A DNA stretch of 64,000 nucleotides from Bacillota bacterium (GCA_017889635.1 JAGGAC010000009.1:1-64000), one strand, 5' to 3'. Shown: positions 8,884 through 18,295, counted from the first letter of the stretch. Numbers and translations are program-made. Notes: generated from the letters alone by a model not told the origin.

Positions 8884-9087
8884 TTGACTAAAAAAACAAG
8901 AATCACAATCGGAAGTATACAAGTAATTATTGTATGGATCTTATCAATGCTAGTAGATGATTACTTTCAAATCAATTATAGCTTTTATATTGAGAGCATA
9001 ATTCATCTTATAATATTTTGGTTATTGTGGCTTATTATTGGTGAAATATTTGATATACTTCATAAACACTTTTCAATAAATCTATAG
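8884..9087 (+). CDS. small two-helix membrane protein
   Basis: 67 residues from the TTG at 8884; GGAGGCG lies 7 bases upstream, preferred over the ATG at 8809, which has no ribosome site. Two hydrophobic segments (IGSIQVIIVWILSMLV and IIHLIIFWLLWLIIG) suggest an integral membrane protein. No family recognised. Confidence 0.55.
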   Translation: MTKKTRITIGSIQVIIVWILSMLVDDYFQINYSFYIESIIHLIIFWLLWLIIGEIFDILHKHFSINL

Positions 9088-9262
9088 GACTTTATTTCTT
9101 ATCCATCCCTGCAATTTTCGAGTTCCCATCCTGCAATATGATCTTATTTTATTTATTTGCAGGGAACCAATATAATTTGTCGTATAAAATAAATATATTT
9201 CAAAATCTACTAACCAACACACCACAGATACATAATAAATATTAAAACTAGGAGTAATATAA

Positions 9263-9961
9263 ATGAAAAAGCTATTAGTTTTAACCATAATCTTCTTCAT
9301 CTGTACTATTACAATTGGACAAACTACTCCTATAAACAGAACCACACAAAAACATAAAGCCTATAACGAAGCCGCTAACAAACTTTTATTAGTTTCCAAT
9401 AGCTTAGAACAAGTAAAACGAGCATTTGCCCTTGGTGCTAATCCTAATATTAAACGTAATAGTTTTGGCGCTCCGTTCATTGATGCAATTGAAAGTAATT
9501 CTATTGAAATGGTGCAGAGCTTCTTGGATAATGGCGCTAATCCTAACCTCTATCTTTATGACATAAACTTTGGGGAATCAACTCCCTTATGGACAGCAAT
9601 CATTAAACACAATTATAATATGGTAGAATTATTAATTAATGCTGGTGCAGATCCAAACCTAGCCATGAAAGATGGGCAGACAGTCCTGTTCTGGACTGTA
9701 AAATACAACACCCCTAACAATATTAAACTAACAAAATACTTGATTAAAAAAGGCGCAAACATAAATAAAATTGACAACGAAGGAGATACGCCTTTAATAG
9801 TTGCATGCAAAAATGGCAACTTTGAAATAGCGCAAACATTATTAGACCATGGTGCAAATCCCAATATAAGTAATAATGAAATGCGAAAACCATTATATTT
9901 CGCATTTAAATCACAAAATCAGAACTTAATTAATATTTTATTACGGGTTACGAAAAATTAA
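9263..9961 (+). CDS. secreted ankyrin-repeat protein
   Basis: 232 residues. Residues 1-19 form a signal peptide. From about residue 40 there are five ankyrin repeats of about 33 residues, with hallmark turns such as LGANPNIKRNSFGAPFIDAI, LINAGADPNLAMKDGQT and LLDHGANPNISNN. Ankyrin repeats mediate protein binding; the partner is unknown. AGGAGT lies upstream of the ATG. A long terminator follows, separating it from the convergent molybdoenzyme operon. The export signal suggests a periplasmic or surface role, consistent with a diderm cell. Confidence 0.85.
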   Translation: MKKLLVLTIIFFICTITIGQTTPINRTTQKHKAYNEAANKLLLVSNSLEQVKRAFALGANPNIKRNSFGAPFIDAIESNSIEMVQSFLDNGANPNLYLYDINFGESTPLWTAIIKHNYNMVELLINAGADPNLAMKDGQTVLFWTVKYNTPNNIKLTKYLIKKGANINKIDNEGDTPLIVACKNGNFEIAQTLLDHGANPNISNNEMRKPLYFAFKSQNQNLINILLRVTKN

Positions 9962-10030
9962 AGTTATAGTAAAAAACACATTATATTTCTACAGTTTTGT
10001 ATATCCTAAACTATTGTTGTCCATTCGGAC

Positions 10031-10099
10031 ACGACCTTCTTTGTACTATAGATCGGCTGCCGAAAACCGTATCTATAGTACAAAGAAGGTCGTTTTTTC
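10031..10099. terminator. 23-bp stem terminator between convergent genes
   Basis: Arms 10031-10053 and 10071-10093 are perfect complements, with six T residues following on the plus strand. Serves the ankyrin gene and probably also the opposing operon. Confidence 0.9.
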
Positions 10100-10226
10100 A
10101 TTCCTTATCATTAAAATTTCTTACATCTAACCAACAAACTTATAGTTCTGCATAAAAATAAGCTGCCTTAGGATTTTATCCCCAAGACAGTTTGAAAACA
10201 ATATAATGCCTGTTGCCAGCATCACC

Positions 10227-10568
10227 CTACCGTGGTACCCAAAGAACCATTCGCGGTTTAGTAATTTTCCCAGCCAGTTCTTCAACAGGTCCATATTCCA
10301 TACACGCCGCCATACAATTTTGCACGCAAGCTGGTTTTTCACCTTTTTGGGTCCGTCCAGCACACAGAATGCAGAGCTCGGTAGGAAATGGTATGTAAGT
10401 AAGATACGCCTTATTATTAGGTAATTCCTGAATTGATTCTATAACCCGGATACCGCCCATTCCAGCCGGCCATTTATATTCCTGAGCACAGGCAATTTCA
10501 CAAGTATGACATCCTGTGCAGTATTCATAATCAATAAGTAACCCGTAACCATTGTTTTTTTTGCTCAT
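10227..10568 (-). CDS. ferredoxin-like iron-sulfur subunit of the molybdoenzyme
   Basis: 113 residues, DmsB/HycB-like 4Fe-4S electron transfer subunit. Cysteine groups: CTGCHTCEIAC near residue 18 and CILCAGRTQKGEKPACVQNC near 68, enough for two clusters arranged across the halves. It ends naturally at KPRMVLWVPR. The start abuts the stop of the catalytic subunit. No membrane anchor gene follows, so the pair probably works in the cytoplasm with a soluble electron donor. Short for the DmsB family (about 200 residues) but typical of the compact form found beside such oxidoreductases in Desulfitobacterium-like anaerobes. Confidence 0.85.
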   Translation of the reverse strand: MSKKNNGYGLLIDYEYCTGCHTCEIACAQEYKWPAGMGGIRVIESIQELPNNKAYLTYIPFPTELCILCAGRTQKGEKPACVQNCMAACMEYGPVEELAGKITKPRMVLWVPR

Positions 10569-13006
10569 TACGCCTCATCTCCTTTAACTTTGTGGACTTT
10601 ACATAGCATATGCTTGATTGGCGAACCCAGCCCATCTTTACCAACGCTGTTCATAGGAATGAGCGTATTAATGTTAGACCTGAAAGTTCCATATAAAGAA
10701 GGTTCACTGCCTTTTTCCTCCGGGAACCACCAACCGTGCGCCGCCATAACCATCCATTCAGGAACTTCTAAAGTTACCTTAGCTTTAAGCTTACATTTTC
10801 CAAACCAGTTTTCTACCCAAACCCACTCGCCGTGGCCAATCCCTAATTTTCTGGCCGTTTTGGGGTGAATCTCCACAATAGGGTCTGGATCAAGCGCCCG
10901 AAGCCAAGGAATATTCCGATGTTCCGAAATAAAGAAAGCAGCCGATCTCCTTCCAGTACACAAAATAAGCGGATACTCCTTTGCTAAATCAGGTCGGCTT
11001 ACGGGAGTAAACGGAGGTTCTTCATAGTGTGCAATCGGCTCCAATTTCCATTCCTCGCGCAAAGTAGAGTAGAGCTCGAATTTCCCGGAAGGCGTCTGAA
11101 ACCCTGGTTTCTTGTCTTTACGCAACAGCCCCTTCTCAAACCTCAAATACGGAGCGCTAGGATGCCCCTCAGGCGGAAAAGCCCATCCTTTCTCCTGTAA
11201 TTCCTTAAAAGACAGACCCGAAGGTTTAAGAATCTCATCAAAAACCTCATGAATAGAATTATACTTGAAATCAGGATCCAGGCGTTTTGCTAGCTCAAAA
11301 TTGATCTCGGCATCCGATTTGCAGTCATCCACTTCAATAACTTTATTAATTGTCTGTAACGGAATCCACCATGACCTGATACTATCCTTCTCCAAAAAAG
11401 ACGTTGCCGGCAAAACAATATCGGCAAGCTGAGCCGTTGGTGTCATAAAAAGATCAACTACTGCAACAAAATCAAGTTTTTTTAAAGCTTCGCGCCATTT
11501 TAGTGGGTCCATTCCAATCCCAGCCAAGGGATTCGTTGTTTGCAACCACATCCCTTTGATTGGATAAGGATCTTCGGAAAAGATTTGATCGATAACTAAA
11601 TCGGTATGAGCCCGCCAGATAAATTTCCCAATCGGGCCGTATTGATCCACCCCTATTCTCTTTTTATCAATTTCCTTAGACTTTAATTTTATGGTTCCCT
11701 CAGCGCCGGGCAAAGCGTAGGCAACCGCATCAAATGCATAGCGAGAGATTACATTACCTCCAGGTATATCAAGATTACCAGTAATAGCCCATAAATCAGC
11801 AATGGCCTGAGTAGTCGGAGTAATCGCCGGGGTCATATCAATAGGCTCACCCCAATGAATTGCCGCCGGCTTGCTTTTAGCATATAAAAGTGCAGCATCT
11901 CGAATATCCTTTGCCGATACTAATGTAATTTCGGCAACCTTATCTAATGAATACTCACTGACTTGTTGGCAAAGCGCATCCCAAACGGTTATACACCTAA
12001 CCTTTTTTCCATCAGCCAAAATAACTTCGTAATTTCCCGTTAAAGCTGGACTTGTATTGGCTGATTTATACTGAACCTCAGTTGTATCCCAAATCACAGG
12101 ACTAGCAATAGACGTGTCCCAAACCACAAAATTACTCGGAGACTCATTTACATCTAATTCATCAGCTCTAAGTAATTTCCCTGTGTCACAACAAATAAGA
12201 TGAGGAGCATTAGTCCATTTTTCAACAAAAGCACGATCATATAAACCTTCATTGATAATTACATGAAGAAATCCCATGGCCAGCGCCCCATCAGTACCAG
12301 GTCTGAGCCTTAACCAATGCTCGGCACGAGATGCGAACCACGATAGTCGTGGATCAATACAAATAATTTTTGTACCTTGTTTCATCAAATCAATAATCCA
12401 ATGCCCAAAAACATTATCCGGACAAGAAGATGGGATATTATAACCCCACACTACTATACATTCCGGCTTCGTATAACGCGGATCATCATACCGCTTGGAA
12501 AACCATTGCGAAGCATCCATAATGCAGTAATCTCCCTGAACTGTCGTTACTGCTGCAATTCGCGGACTATAACAGGCCAAGCCGCTCAAGGCAAACATGA
12601 CATTAGGGCTACCATAAGCATATGCAAGCATACAAATCCAAGCTCCAATATCCCGTCCTGTTCCCATAGAAAAGATTACGCTTTCCGCACCATATTCTTG
12701 TCTGATATGCGAAAGCTTCTCTTCAATAAAATCAAATGCTTCTTCCCATGATATCTCTTGCCACTTACCTTCACCCCGCTCTCCAACGCGTTTTAGCGGA
12801 CGTTTAATCCTATCCTGGTGATAAACATACTGGGTAATAGCCAAACATCTAGCGCATAACCGCCCCTGATTCCATGGATGATTAGGATCTCCCTCAATTT
12901 TTATCAGTTTACCATCCTCAATATGCGCCAATACACCGCACCCGCCGTGGCAGCCAGCTCCAGCAGACCATGCTGTGGTCTGGACTATTCTTCGCTCTTT
13001 ATCCAT
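10568..13006 (-). CDS. molybdopterin (DMSO reductase family) oxidoreductase, catalytic subunit
   Basis: 812 residues, Mo/W-bisPGD enzyme. The N-terminal cluster region has C19, C23, C51 and C54; the canonical first Cys (residue 16) is Gly. Further signatures: GRLCARCLA, the RIKRPLKRVGERGEGKW linker, WEEAFDFI, PECIVVWGYNIP, IICIDPR, and the C-terminal cofactor domain PLILCTGRR...HGWWFPEE. No Tat signal, so cytoplasmic. The substrate is unknown; relatives include DMSO reductase, pyrogallol transhydroxylase and resorcinol hydroxylase. AGGAGAGG lies upstream of the ATG. A T-box leader with its own promoter precedes it, suggesting control by an uncharged tRNA, so a role near amino-acid (perhaps aromatic) metabolism is possible. 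Confidence 0.88.
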   Translation of the reverse strand: MDKERRIVQTTAWSAGAGCHGGCGVLAHIEDGKLIKIEGDPNHPWNQGRLCARCLAITQYVYHQDRIKRPLKRVGERGEGKWQEISWEEAFDFIEEKLSHIRQEYGAESVIFSMGTGRDIGAWICMLAYAYGSPNVMFALSGLACYSPRIAAVTTVQGDYCIMDASQWFSKRYDDPRYTKPECIVVWGYNIPSSCPDNVFGHWIIDLMKQGTKIICIDPRLSWFASRAEHWLRLRPGTDGALAMGFLHVIINEGLYDRAFVEKWTNAPHLICCDTGKLLRADELDVNESPSNFVVWDTSIASPVIWDTTEVQYKSANTSPALTGNYEVILADGKKVRCITVWDALCQQVSEYSLDKVAEITLVSAKDIRDAALLYAKSKPAAIHWGEPIDMTPAITPTTQAIADLWAITGNLDIPGGNVISRYAFDAVAYALPGAEGTIKLKSKEIDKKRIGVDQYGPIGKFIWRAHTDLVIDQIFSEDPYPIKGMWLQTTNPLAGIGMDPLKWREALKKLDFVAVVDLFMTPTAQLADIVLPATSFLEKDSIRSWWIPLQTINKVIEVDDCKSDAEINFELAKRLDPDFKYNSIHEVFDEILKPSGLSFKELQEKGWAFPPEGHPSAPYLRFEKGLLRKDKKPGFQTPSGKFELYSTLREEWKLEPIAHYEEPPFTPVSRPDLAKEYPLILCTGRRSAAFFISEHRNIPWLRALDPDPIVEIHPKTARKLGIGHGEWVWVENWFGKCKLKAKVTLEVPEWMVMAAHGWWFPEEKGSEPSLYGTFRSNINTLIPMNSVGKDGLGSPIKHMLCKVHKVKGDEA

Positions 13007-13121
13007 TCAACAATCCTCTCCTTTATTTTTTAATTATTCCAATATTAAGACAATGCATAATGTTCTTAACTATCTTCGTAATCATCCCCTTATTCGAATG
13101 TCAGCGTAATAAATTCACACT

Positions 13122-13409
13122 ATAAATAAAAATCTCGTCCCCTCTAATAGGGACGAGATTTATTCCCGTGTTACCACCCAGCTTGTATTTCTACCACTTC
13201 AGATACAAAAGCACTTGCTTTGATATCCTATCCTGTTAACGGTGGCCGCCGGCACAACCTACTTTACGCAAGGAACTACCCTACGGATTCAGTCTGCAAC
13301 TCAAGGGCGTACTTCGTTGTATTCAATTGTCCGGTTTACACCCCCCACCGGCTCTCTGTGCAATCGAATACACTTACTCTTCCCTATCATCATCTTTACG
13401 TATCTATTT
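13122..13409 (-). promoter_or_regulatory. T-box riboswitch leader
   Basis: On the minus strand the T-box sequence TGGGTGGTAACACGG lies at 13180-13166, followed by a terminator with 12-bp arms (AAATCTCGTCCC and its complement, 13161-13130) and T residues; the 5' arm can alternatively pair with the T-box as antiterminator. Upstream is a Stem I with AGAGAG and GGTGG-TG loops, a 12-bp helix (TGTATTCGATTG with CAATTGAATACA), and a specifier loop GAAGUACG at 13314-13307. With the usual GAAN-codon phasing the specifier is UAC (Tyr, 13311-13309); GUA (Val) is the alternative. The next gene downstream is the molybdoenzyme. Confidence 0.88.
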
Positions 13410-13416
13410 TTGTATA

Positions 13417-13446
13417 AATATACCATTTCAAAAATATACTTGTCAA
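13417..13446 (-). promoter_or_regulatory. sigma-A promoter of the T-box leader
   Basis: Minus strand: TTGACA at 13446-13441, an 18-base spacer, and TATATT at 13422-13417. Predicted transcript start near 13409. Confidence 0.85.
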
Positions 13447-13468
13447 GTCTTCATTTCTTTCATTTTCT

Positions 13469-14452
13469 CTACACTACTTGCCACGGGTTTTCCTTGCCGT
13501 TTTCAACTAACCAACAACTCTTGATAGCGTGATGTACCATATCATCGATGGCTTGGTCGGTATAAAATGCCATGTGTGGTGTGACAATGACATTAGGATA
13601 ACCGCGAAGAATCAATAGTTCTCGATTATCTAGCACTCGAGATTTTAAATCATAATAGTATAGTCCAAATTCCTTCTCCACAACGTCTAGGCCAGCTGCA
13701 CCGACTTTTCCACTTTCCAATCCTTCAATTAAGGCTACAGAATCAATAAGGGCTCCTCTAGCTGTATTAATGATAATAACCTTATCTTTCATTTTAGCTA
13801 TACTGTCCTTATTAATTAAGTGATAATTGGAATCTTCCAGCGGCATATGTAGAGAAATCATATCACATTTTGTATAAATTGTATCTAAATCCACGTATTC
13901 TGCGTATTGTTTTACTTCGCTATTTTCAAATAAATCATAAGCATAGACCTTACAGCCAAATCCTGATAAATACTTTATCACCGTACGGCCAATTTTCCCT
14001 GTACCAATTATTCCAATAGTGAAGTTTTGCATCTCCCTTCCTTGAATTCCTGGCAGGGAAAAATCATTAATGTTAGCTCGCTCCATAATCCGTTTCATCT
14101 TACGAACGGACATAAGCATCAACATAATAGTATAATCCGCCACACAATTAGGAGAATACGTAACATTACTGACTTGAACACCAAGTTCCTCTGCTTTATG
14201 CAAATCAATATGATCATAGCCTACTGTCCTTGTAGAGATCATTTTTACCCCTAATTCGTGAAAGCGTGTTACTAAATCAGCATCAATCTTCGTCGTGATA
14301 ACACTAATATACGCATATCCTGATACCAAATATGCGTTTTCTAACGTTGGCGCTTCCCTACAGGTGCCAAGCTCTATGTTATATTCACTGCTATATTTAT
14401 TAAAAAATTCACCTTCATCAAAATCTCGATAACTATATACAAATAATTTCAT
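13469..14452 (-). CDS. D-2-hydroxyacid dehydrogenase (D-lactate dehydrogenase/VanH type)
   Basis: 327 residues. Interconverts a 2-oxoacid and a D-2-hydroxyacid using NADH. Rossmann motif GIIGTGKIGRTVIKYLSGFG near residue 147; catalytic Arg in NTARGALID, Glu in DVVEKEFG, His in VTPHMAFYT. The N-terminus MKLFVYSYRDFDE and TRTVGYDHIDL resemble VanH and D-lactate dehydrogenase; phenyllactate dehydrogenase FldH is a close alternative. A strong promoter lies 100 bases upstream. The T-box promoter starts immediately after its stop, so it is not itself under the T-box. Confidence 0.85.
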   Translation of the reverse strand: MKLFVYSYRDFDEGEFFNKYSSEYNIELGTCREAPTLENAYLVSGYAYISVITTKIDADLVTRFHELGVKMISTRTVGYDHIDLHKAEELGVQVSNVTYSPNCVADYTIMLMLMSVRKMKRIMERANINDFSLPGIQGREMQNFTIGIIGTGKIGRTVIKYLSGFGCKVYAYDLFENSEVKQYAEYVDLDTIYTKCDMISLHMPLEDSNYHLINKDSIAKMKDKVIIINTARGALIDSVALIEGLESGKVGAAGLDVVEKEFGLYYYDLKSRVLDNRELLILRGYPNVIVTPHMAFYTDQAIDDMVHHAIKSCWLVENGKENPWQVV

Positions 14453-14555
14453 AAGTTCCTCCCACCTGCAAAAAACCAGAGATTTTACTGAATAGGCCCT
14501 TTTCCACCTAATCAGTCAAACTTTAACTACTTTTCCTTTATTTACAGTATTCGCT

Positions 14556-14584
14556 ATTATATAGGGTATCCCTTTACATATCAA
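14556..14584 (-). promoter_or_regulatory. sigma-A promoter of the hydroxyacid dehydrogenase gene
   Basis: Minus strand TTGATA (14584-14579), 17-base spacer, TATAAT (14561-14556). The rest of the 14453-14756 gap shows nothing else I can support. Confidence 0.8.
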
Positions 14585-14756
14585 AAACCGCTCTACAGAA
14601 TTAGAAAACACTTAGATCACATATCCCCTTCTAGTATCTCAAACTGCTATGCGGTCAATTGGCTATTAATGGCCTCAGCTTGCCCCACTAAAACTCACCA
14701 TATAACAAGGCTAGCTACAGTTTTTATTTTCGGACGTTTGTCTTAAATTTCAAGAA

Positions 14757-15209
14757 TTACTTTCTTTTTATACGACTCATCTTAATAATTTCAATAATGG
14801 TTCCCCACATGTGAATACTAGCAACATCGTGTTTTATCACGGCTTCCACTTGTACTTGTAAACCATCCTGTTTAAACTCCGGTGCCAGGTTCGCCGGATC
14901 ATATTGCTTTCCATCATCAGCTACTATTCCCCAGAATCCGCCTTCCAACGTCACAAATTTGACAGTCCCATTAAACTTCAAATAATCAGAAGGATCCACT
15001 TTCTCCGGCAGCAATATTTTATCTCCAACATGCATTTTAAGAGGATTTATCCCTGGATTCAAATCTTTAAACTTTTGAATATATATGAGTTTTTCACTTT
15101 TATTAGTAGTATACGTGCCCGATATAAGCCATAAATTATCACCTTCTTTAACTTGATAAACATAAGTTCCACTTGGAGGATTATTAGCTAAGAAATTTAA
15201 ATATGGCAC
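14757..15209 (-). CDS. LysM-domain protein
   Basis: 150 residues, GTG start behind GAGAGGAGAT. LysM domain at residues 17-68 (YVYQVKEGDNLWLISGTY, then LNPGINPLKMHVGDKILLP). The C-terminal half has a small beta domain (GTVKFVTLEGGFWGIVADDG, YDPANLAPEFKQDGLQVQV) that I recall as a stand-alone conserved unit in Firmicutes. LysM binds peptidoglycan or chitin-type glycans. No signal peptide is visible, so it may be cytoplasmic, spore-associated or exported by another route. Confidence 0.8.
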   Translation of the reverse strand: MPYLNFLANNPPSGTYVYQVKEGDNLWLISGTYTTNKSEKLIYIQKFKDLNPGINPLKMHVGDKILLPEKVDPSDYLKFNGTVKFVTLEGGFWGIVADDGKQYDPANLAPEFKQDGLQVQVEAVIKHDVASIHMWGTIIEIIKMSRIKRK

Positions 15210-15366
15210 AACCGTTATCTCCTCTCTAATTTAGAATCTCAATCCTGTTTTTTTGTGGAAAAGCTCACCTTTTTTAGAAAGACTATAAGATAGTGTATAT
15301 ATATACATAACAACTCTCGTTTGTTACTATCTTAGAGTAAATATACTCAAAACAAAAATAAAAGAG

Positions 15367-15396
15367 GGTAATGAACCCCCAATTACCTTGCCATAC
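15367..15396 (-). terminator. weak terminator after the CoA-disulfide reductase gene
   Basis: GGTAAT / ATTACC stem around a G-rich loop, with a T-rich run following on the minus strand (below 15367). Confidence 0.5.
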
Positions 15397-15498
15397 TAAT
15401 GTGCAATTAACTTTTCGCTGTCTGATCCATTACCTTTAAAATCATCTATTCAAGTTATCCAAGCATCTAGATTATAAGCGGCGTAGTCAGGATTCGTC

Positions 15499-17976
15499 TT
15501 ATATAAACAAATTTAATCCCGCATCATCTGTTGCCGCCAAATAGGACGCAACACCACCAATTTCTACTCCATCAATAAACTCTTCTTGCTTAATTCCCAT
15601 TAACTCCATCGACATGGAGCAAGCTACAATTTTAACTCCCATCTTCAACGCATTATCGATCAATGCTTCTATATCATCTACATGATTCTTTTTCATAATA
15701 TACTTGATCATTTTGGGCCCCATACCGCCCATATGCATCTTAGACAACGGTAATTTTCCGGCATGCCCCGGTAGCATCGTATCAAACATCTTAGCAATTA
15801 TATCTTTTGCGACAACAGGCTTATCTTTTCGTTTGAGAATATTAAGTCCCCAAAAGGTAAAGAACATCGTAACATGTTTGCCCATTGAGGCTGCACCGGT
15901 AGCAATAATAAATGATGCTATCGCTTTATCCAGATCGCCGCTAAATACTACTAATGTAGCTCCGTCTTTACTGTTCTGAGCGGCAGTCGCAATATTGGCA
16001 GTTGGCTGAATCATATCTTTAGTACCTTTCTGAATCAGCACGATAAACCGATTATGTTCTTTTTCAAACTCACCTTTTAACAGTATATTTCCTGTTTTAG
16101 CGCACCAAGCACCAATATCTTTCTGAAAACCAGGGTCTGTAGCACTAACTTCTAATAGCTCTCCATCTTTCATTTCAGCCATTTTTTCAAAAACAAGCCG
16201 AATCGGACCAGGACACTGAAGCCCACAAACATCTAGTTTCGCAATAATCTTATTCGAAAACTCTGTTATACCTTCCGGCACGCCATCATCTTTAGTGCTG
16301 TGCCAGACCTTAGCACCTTTATCACCATTAATTCCTTTTACCAATCCATATGTTTTGAAACCGCCATCAAGATTCTTGCACTTATATCCATGTTGGGTAA
16401 GTATTCGGCAAGCCAAATAACCCCGAAGCCCCACCTGGCAATATACATAAACTTCTTGGTCCCTCGGAATCTCATTTAACCGTTTTCGCAGTTGCCCCAG
16501 TGGAATATTAACTGCATTTTCGAGAATTCCTAATTCTGCTTCAAAAGGTTCTCGGACATCAATTACAAATCCGCCTTTTCGTATAATCTCATCGATTTCA
16601 TGCCATTGAACTGTCTCGACAAGTCCATCAAGGATATTTTCTGCAACATAACCAGCCATATTTACCGGATCTTTAGCTGAGGAATATGGCGGAGCATAGC
16701 ATAATTCCAGGTCAGGCAAGTCAAAGACGGTTAAATTGCCTTTAATAGCGGTTGCAATTACATCAACGCGCTTATCTACACCATTAAAACCTACCCCTTG
16801 CGCCCCAAGAATTTTTCCCTCGTTTGGAGAGAATAATAATTTAAGCGACATCGGAAATGCCCCCGGATAGTACGCCGCGTGCGCACCCGGATGAATGTGC
16901 AACACATTATAACTTATCCCTGCATTCTTGAGCACTTTTTCATTATTTCCGGTTGTAGCAACCGTTAAATCAAAAACTTTGGCTACCGACGACCCCAATG
17001 TACCGGAATATTGAGCGTTCCTTCCCGAAATATGATCGGCAACCACTCGCCCTTGGCGATTAGCTGGCCAAGCCAAGGGTATCATTGTCGGGTTACCATT
17101 TATATAGTCCTTGACTTCTATCGCATCACCCAATGCATATATATACGGATCAGATGTTTTCATATGGGAATCAACAACAATGGCATTTCTCTTATTCAGT
17201 ATAAGCCCAGCTTCCTTTGCCATTGTTGTTTCTGGTTGAACACCGATAGCAAGTACGATCATATCGGTATCAATTTCACGACCACTGTTTAATACAACCT
17301 TTCTACCATGGTCTTGGAATGAATTGACGCCATCTGCAAAAATCAAGTCAACTTCTTTATCCAATAAATGATCATGAACAATGCACGCCATCTCATAATC
17401 AAGCGGAGCCATTACTTGATTTGCCATTTCAACAATGGTTACATGAATACCGCGTTGATGCAAGTTTTCAGCCATTTCAAGACCAATGAAGCCACCGCCT
17501 ATAATCACAGCCTGTTCCGGTCTGTTTTCATCAATAAATGCCGTAACCGCATCAGTATCCGGAATATTTCTAAGCGTAAATAAATTTTCTGCTTCCTTAA
17601 TTCCGGGAATCGGAGGCTTAATTGGTTTAGCTCCTGGAGAAAGCACTAATACATCATAGGCTTCTTCATAAATTTCATTTGATTTCAAATTCTTAACCGT
17701 AATCGATTTTTTAGCTGTATCTATTTTTATTACTTCGCTAAATATCCTTACATCGATATTAAACCGGTCAGCCATTGCTTCAACACTTTGTACAATTAAC
17801 CTTCCCCGATCTGTTATAGTCCTCCCTATATAATAAGGAAGACCACAATTAGCGAATGATATATATTCACCTTTTTCAAACATGATAATCTCATAATTCT
17901 CATTCAGTCTTCGCAGGCGAGCAGCTGTAGAAGCACCGCCTGCAACACCACCAACAATAATAATTTTCTGAATCAT
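15499..17976 (-). CDS. CoA-disulfide reductase-like flavoprotein fused to rhodanese, TusA and DsrE domains
   Basis: 825 residues. Residues 1-440: FAD/NAD(P) disulfide reductase with GGVAGGASTAARLRR and the single active Cys44 (FANCGLPYYIG), as in CoA-disulfide or NADH:persulfide reductases. Residues 460-550: rhodanese with active loop CQVGLRG. Residues 590-660: TusA/SirA (LDVCGLQCPGPI). Residues 670-825: DsrE2-like. The chain suggests persulfide or polysulfide handling, passing sulfane sulfur from rhodanese to TusA with reduction by the flavin domain. Ribosome site AAGGAGATG. Monocistronic. Cytoplasmic, because no signal is present. Confidence 0.9.
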   Translation of the reverse strand: MIQKIIIVGGVAGGASTAARLRRLNENYEIIMFEKGEYISFANCGLPYYIGRTITDRGRLIVQSVEAMADRFNIDVRIFSEVIKIDTAKKSITVKNLKSNEIYEEAYDVLVLSPGAKPIKPPIPGIKEAENLFTLRNIPDTDAVTAFIDENRPEQAVIIGGGFIGLEMAENLHQRGIHVTIVEMANQVMAPLDYEMACIVHDHLLDKEVDLIFADGVNSFQDHGRKVVLNSGREIDTDMIVLAIGVQPETTMAKEAGLILNKRNAIVVDSHMKTSDPYIYALGDAIEVKDYINGNPTMIPLAWPANRQGRVVADHISGRNAQYSGTLGSSVAKVFDLTVATTGNNEKVLKNAGISYNVLHIHPGAHAAYYPGAFPMSLKLLFSPNEGKILGAQGVGFNGVDKRVDVIATAIKGNLTVFDLPDLELCYAPPYSSAKDPVNMAGYVAENILDGLVETVQWHEIDEIIRKGGFVIDVREPFEAELGILENAVNIPLGQLRKRLNEIPRDQEVYVYCQVGLRGYLACRILTQHGYKCKNLDGGFKTYGLVKGINGDKGAKVWHSTKDDGVPEGITEFSNKIIAKLDVCGLQCPGPIRLVFEKMAEMKDGELLEVSATDPGFQKDIGAWCAKTGNILLKGEFEKEHNRFIVLIQKGTKDMIQPTANIATAAQNSKDGATLVVFSGDLDKAIASFIIATGAASMGKHVTMFFTFWGLNILKRKDKPVVAKDIIAKMFDTMLPGHAGKLPLSKMHMGGMGPKMIKYIMKKNHVDDIEALIDNALKMGVKIVACSMSMELMGIKQEEFIDGVEIGGVASYLAATDDAGLNLFI

Positions 17977-18140
17977 ACACGTTCATCTCCTTTCTAAATT
18001 ATACACTCACCACACTGTCCTAATAACTAAACCAGTTCTGCACTATCAATCTGGAATAGTTATCCCCCTCCCAGAGGGGTGGGAGTCCATGATATTAATA
18101 TATACTAGTATTTCTTAAAAAGCAAACATTTAATTATCTC

Positions 18141-18174
18141 AAAGCTACACCGTCAAATATGGCGATGTAGCTTT
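18141..18174. repeat. hairpin
   Basis: AAAGCTACA and TGTAGCTTT arms with a CG/CG extension. It lies in the 17977-18349 gap upstream of the flavoprotein gene. Possibly a terminator. Confidence 0.45.
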
Positions 18175-18209
18175 CTAAGTAGGCATAGCTTAGAATATAT
18201 TTTTGCTAA

Positions 18210-18263
18210 ATTCAAACTGTTTAAAATAGCACACTCATATTGACTATTTTAAACAGTTTGAAT
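18210..18263. repeat. 20-bp perfect inverted repeat upstream of a small-ORF promoter
   Basis: TTCAAACTGTTTAAAATAG (18211-18229) is exactly repeated in reverse at 18244-18262. It ends 33 bases before the -35 box at 18296, so it could be an operator or a terminator. Confidence 0.65.
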
Positions 18264-18295
18264 AAATGATTATTCGTATTAGTGGATAATTGTTA

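Noticed and set aside
10127-10363. 78-codon minus-strand frame overlapping the end of the ferredoxin-like gene
   Set aside because: Most of it is out of frame within the ferredoxin-like gene, it has no ribosome site, and the remaining tail resembles no known membrane subunit.
13220-13532. Plus-strand frames of 65-96 codons
   Set aside because: They lie across the T-box leader; the RNA structure explains the sequence.
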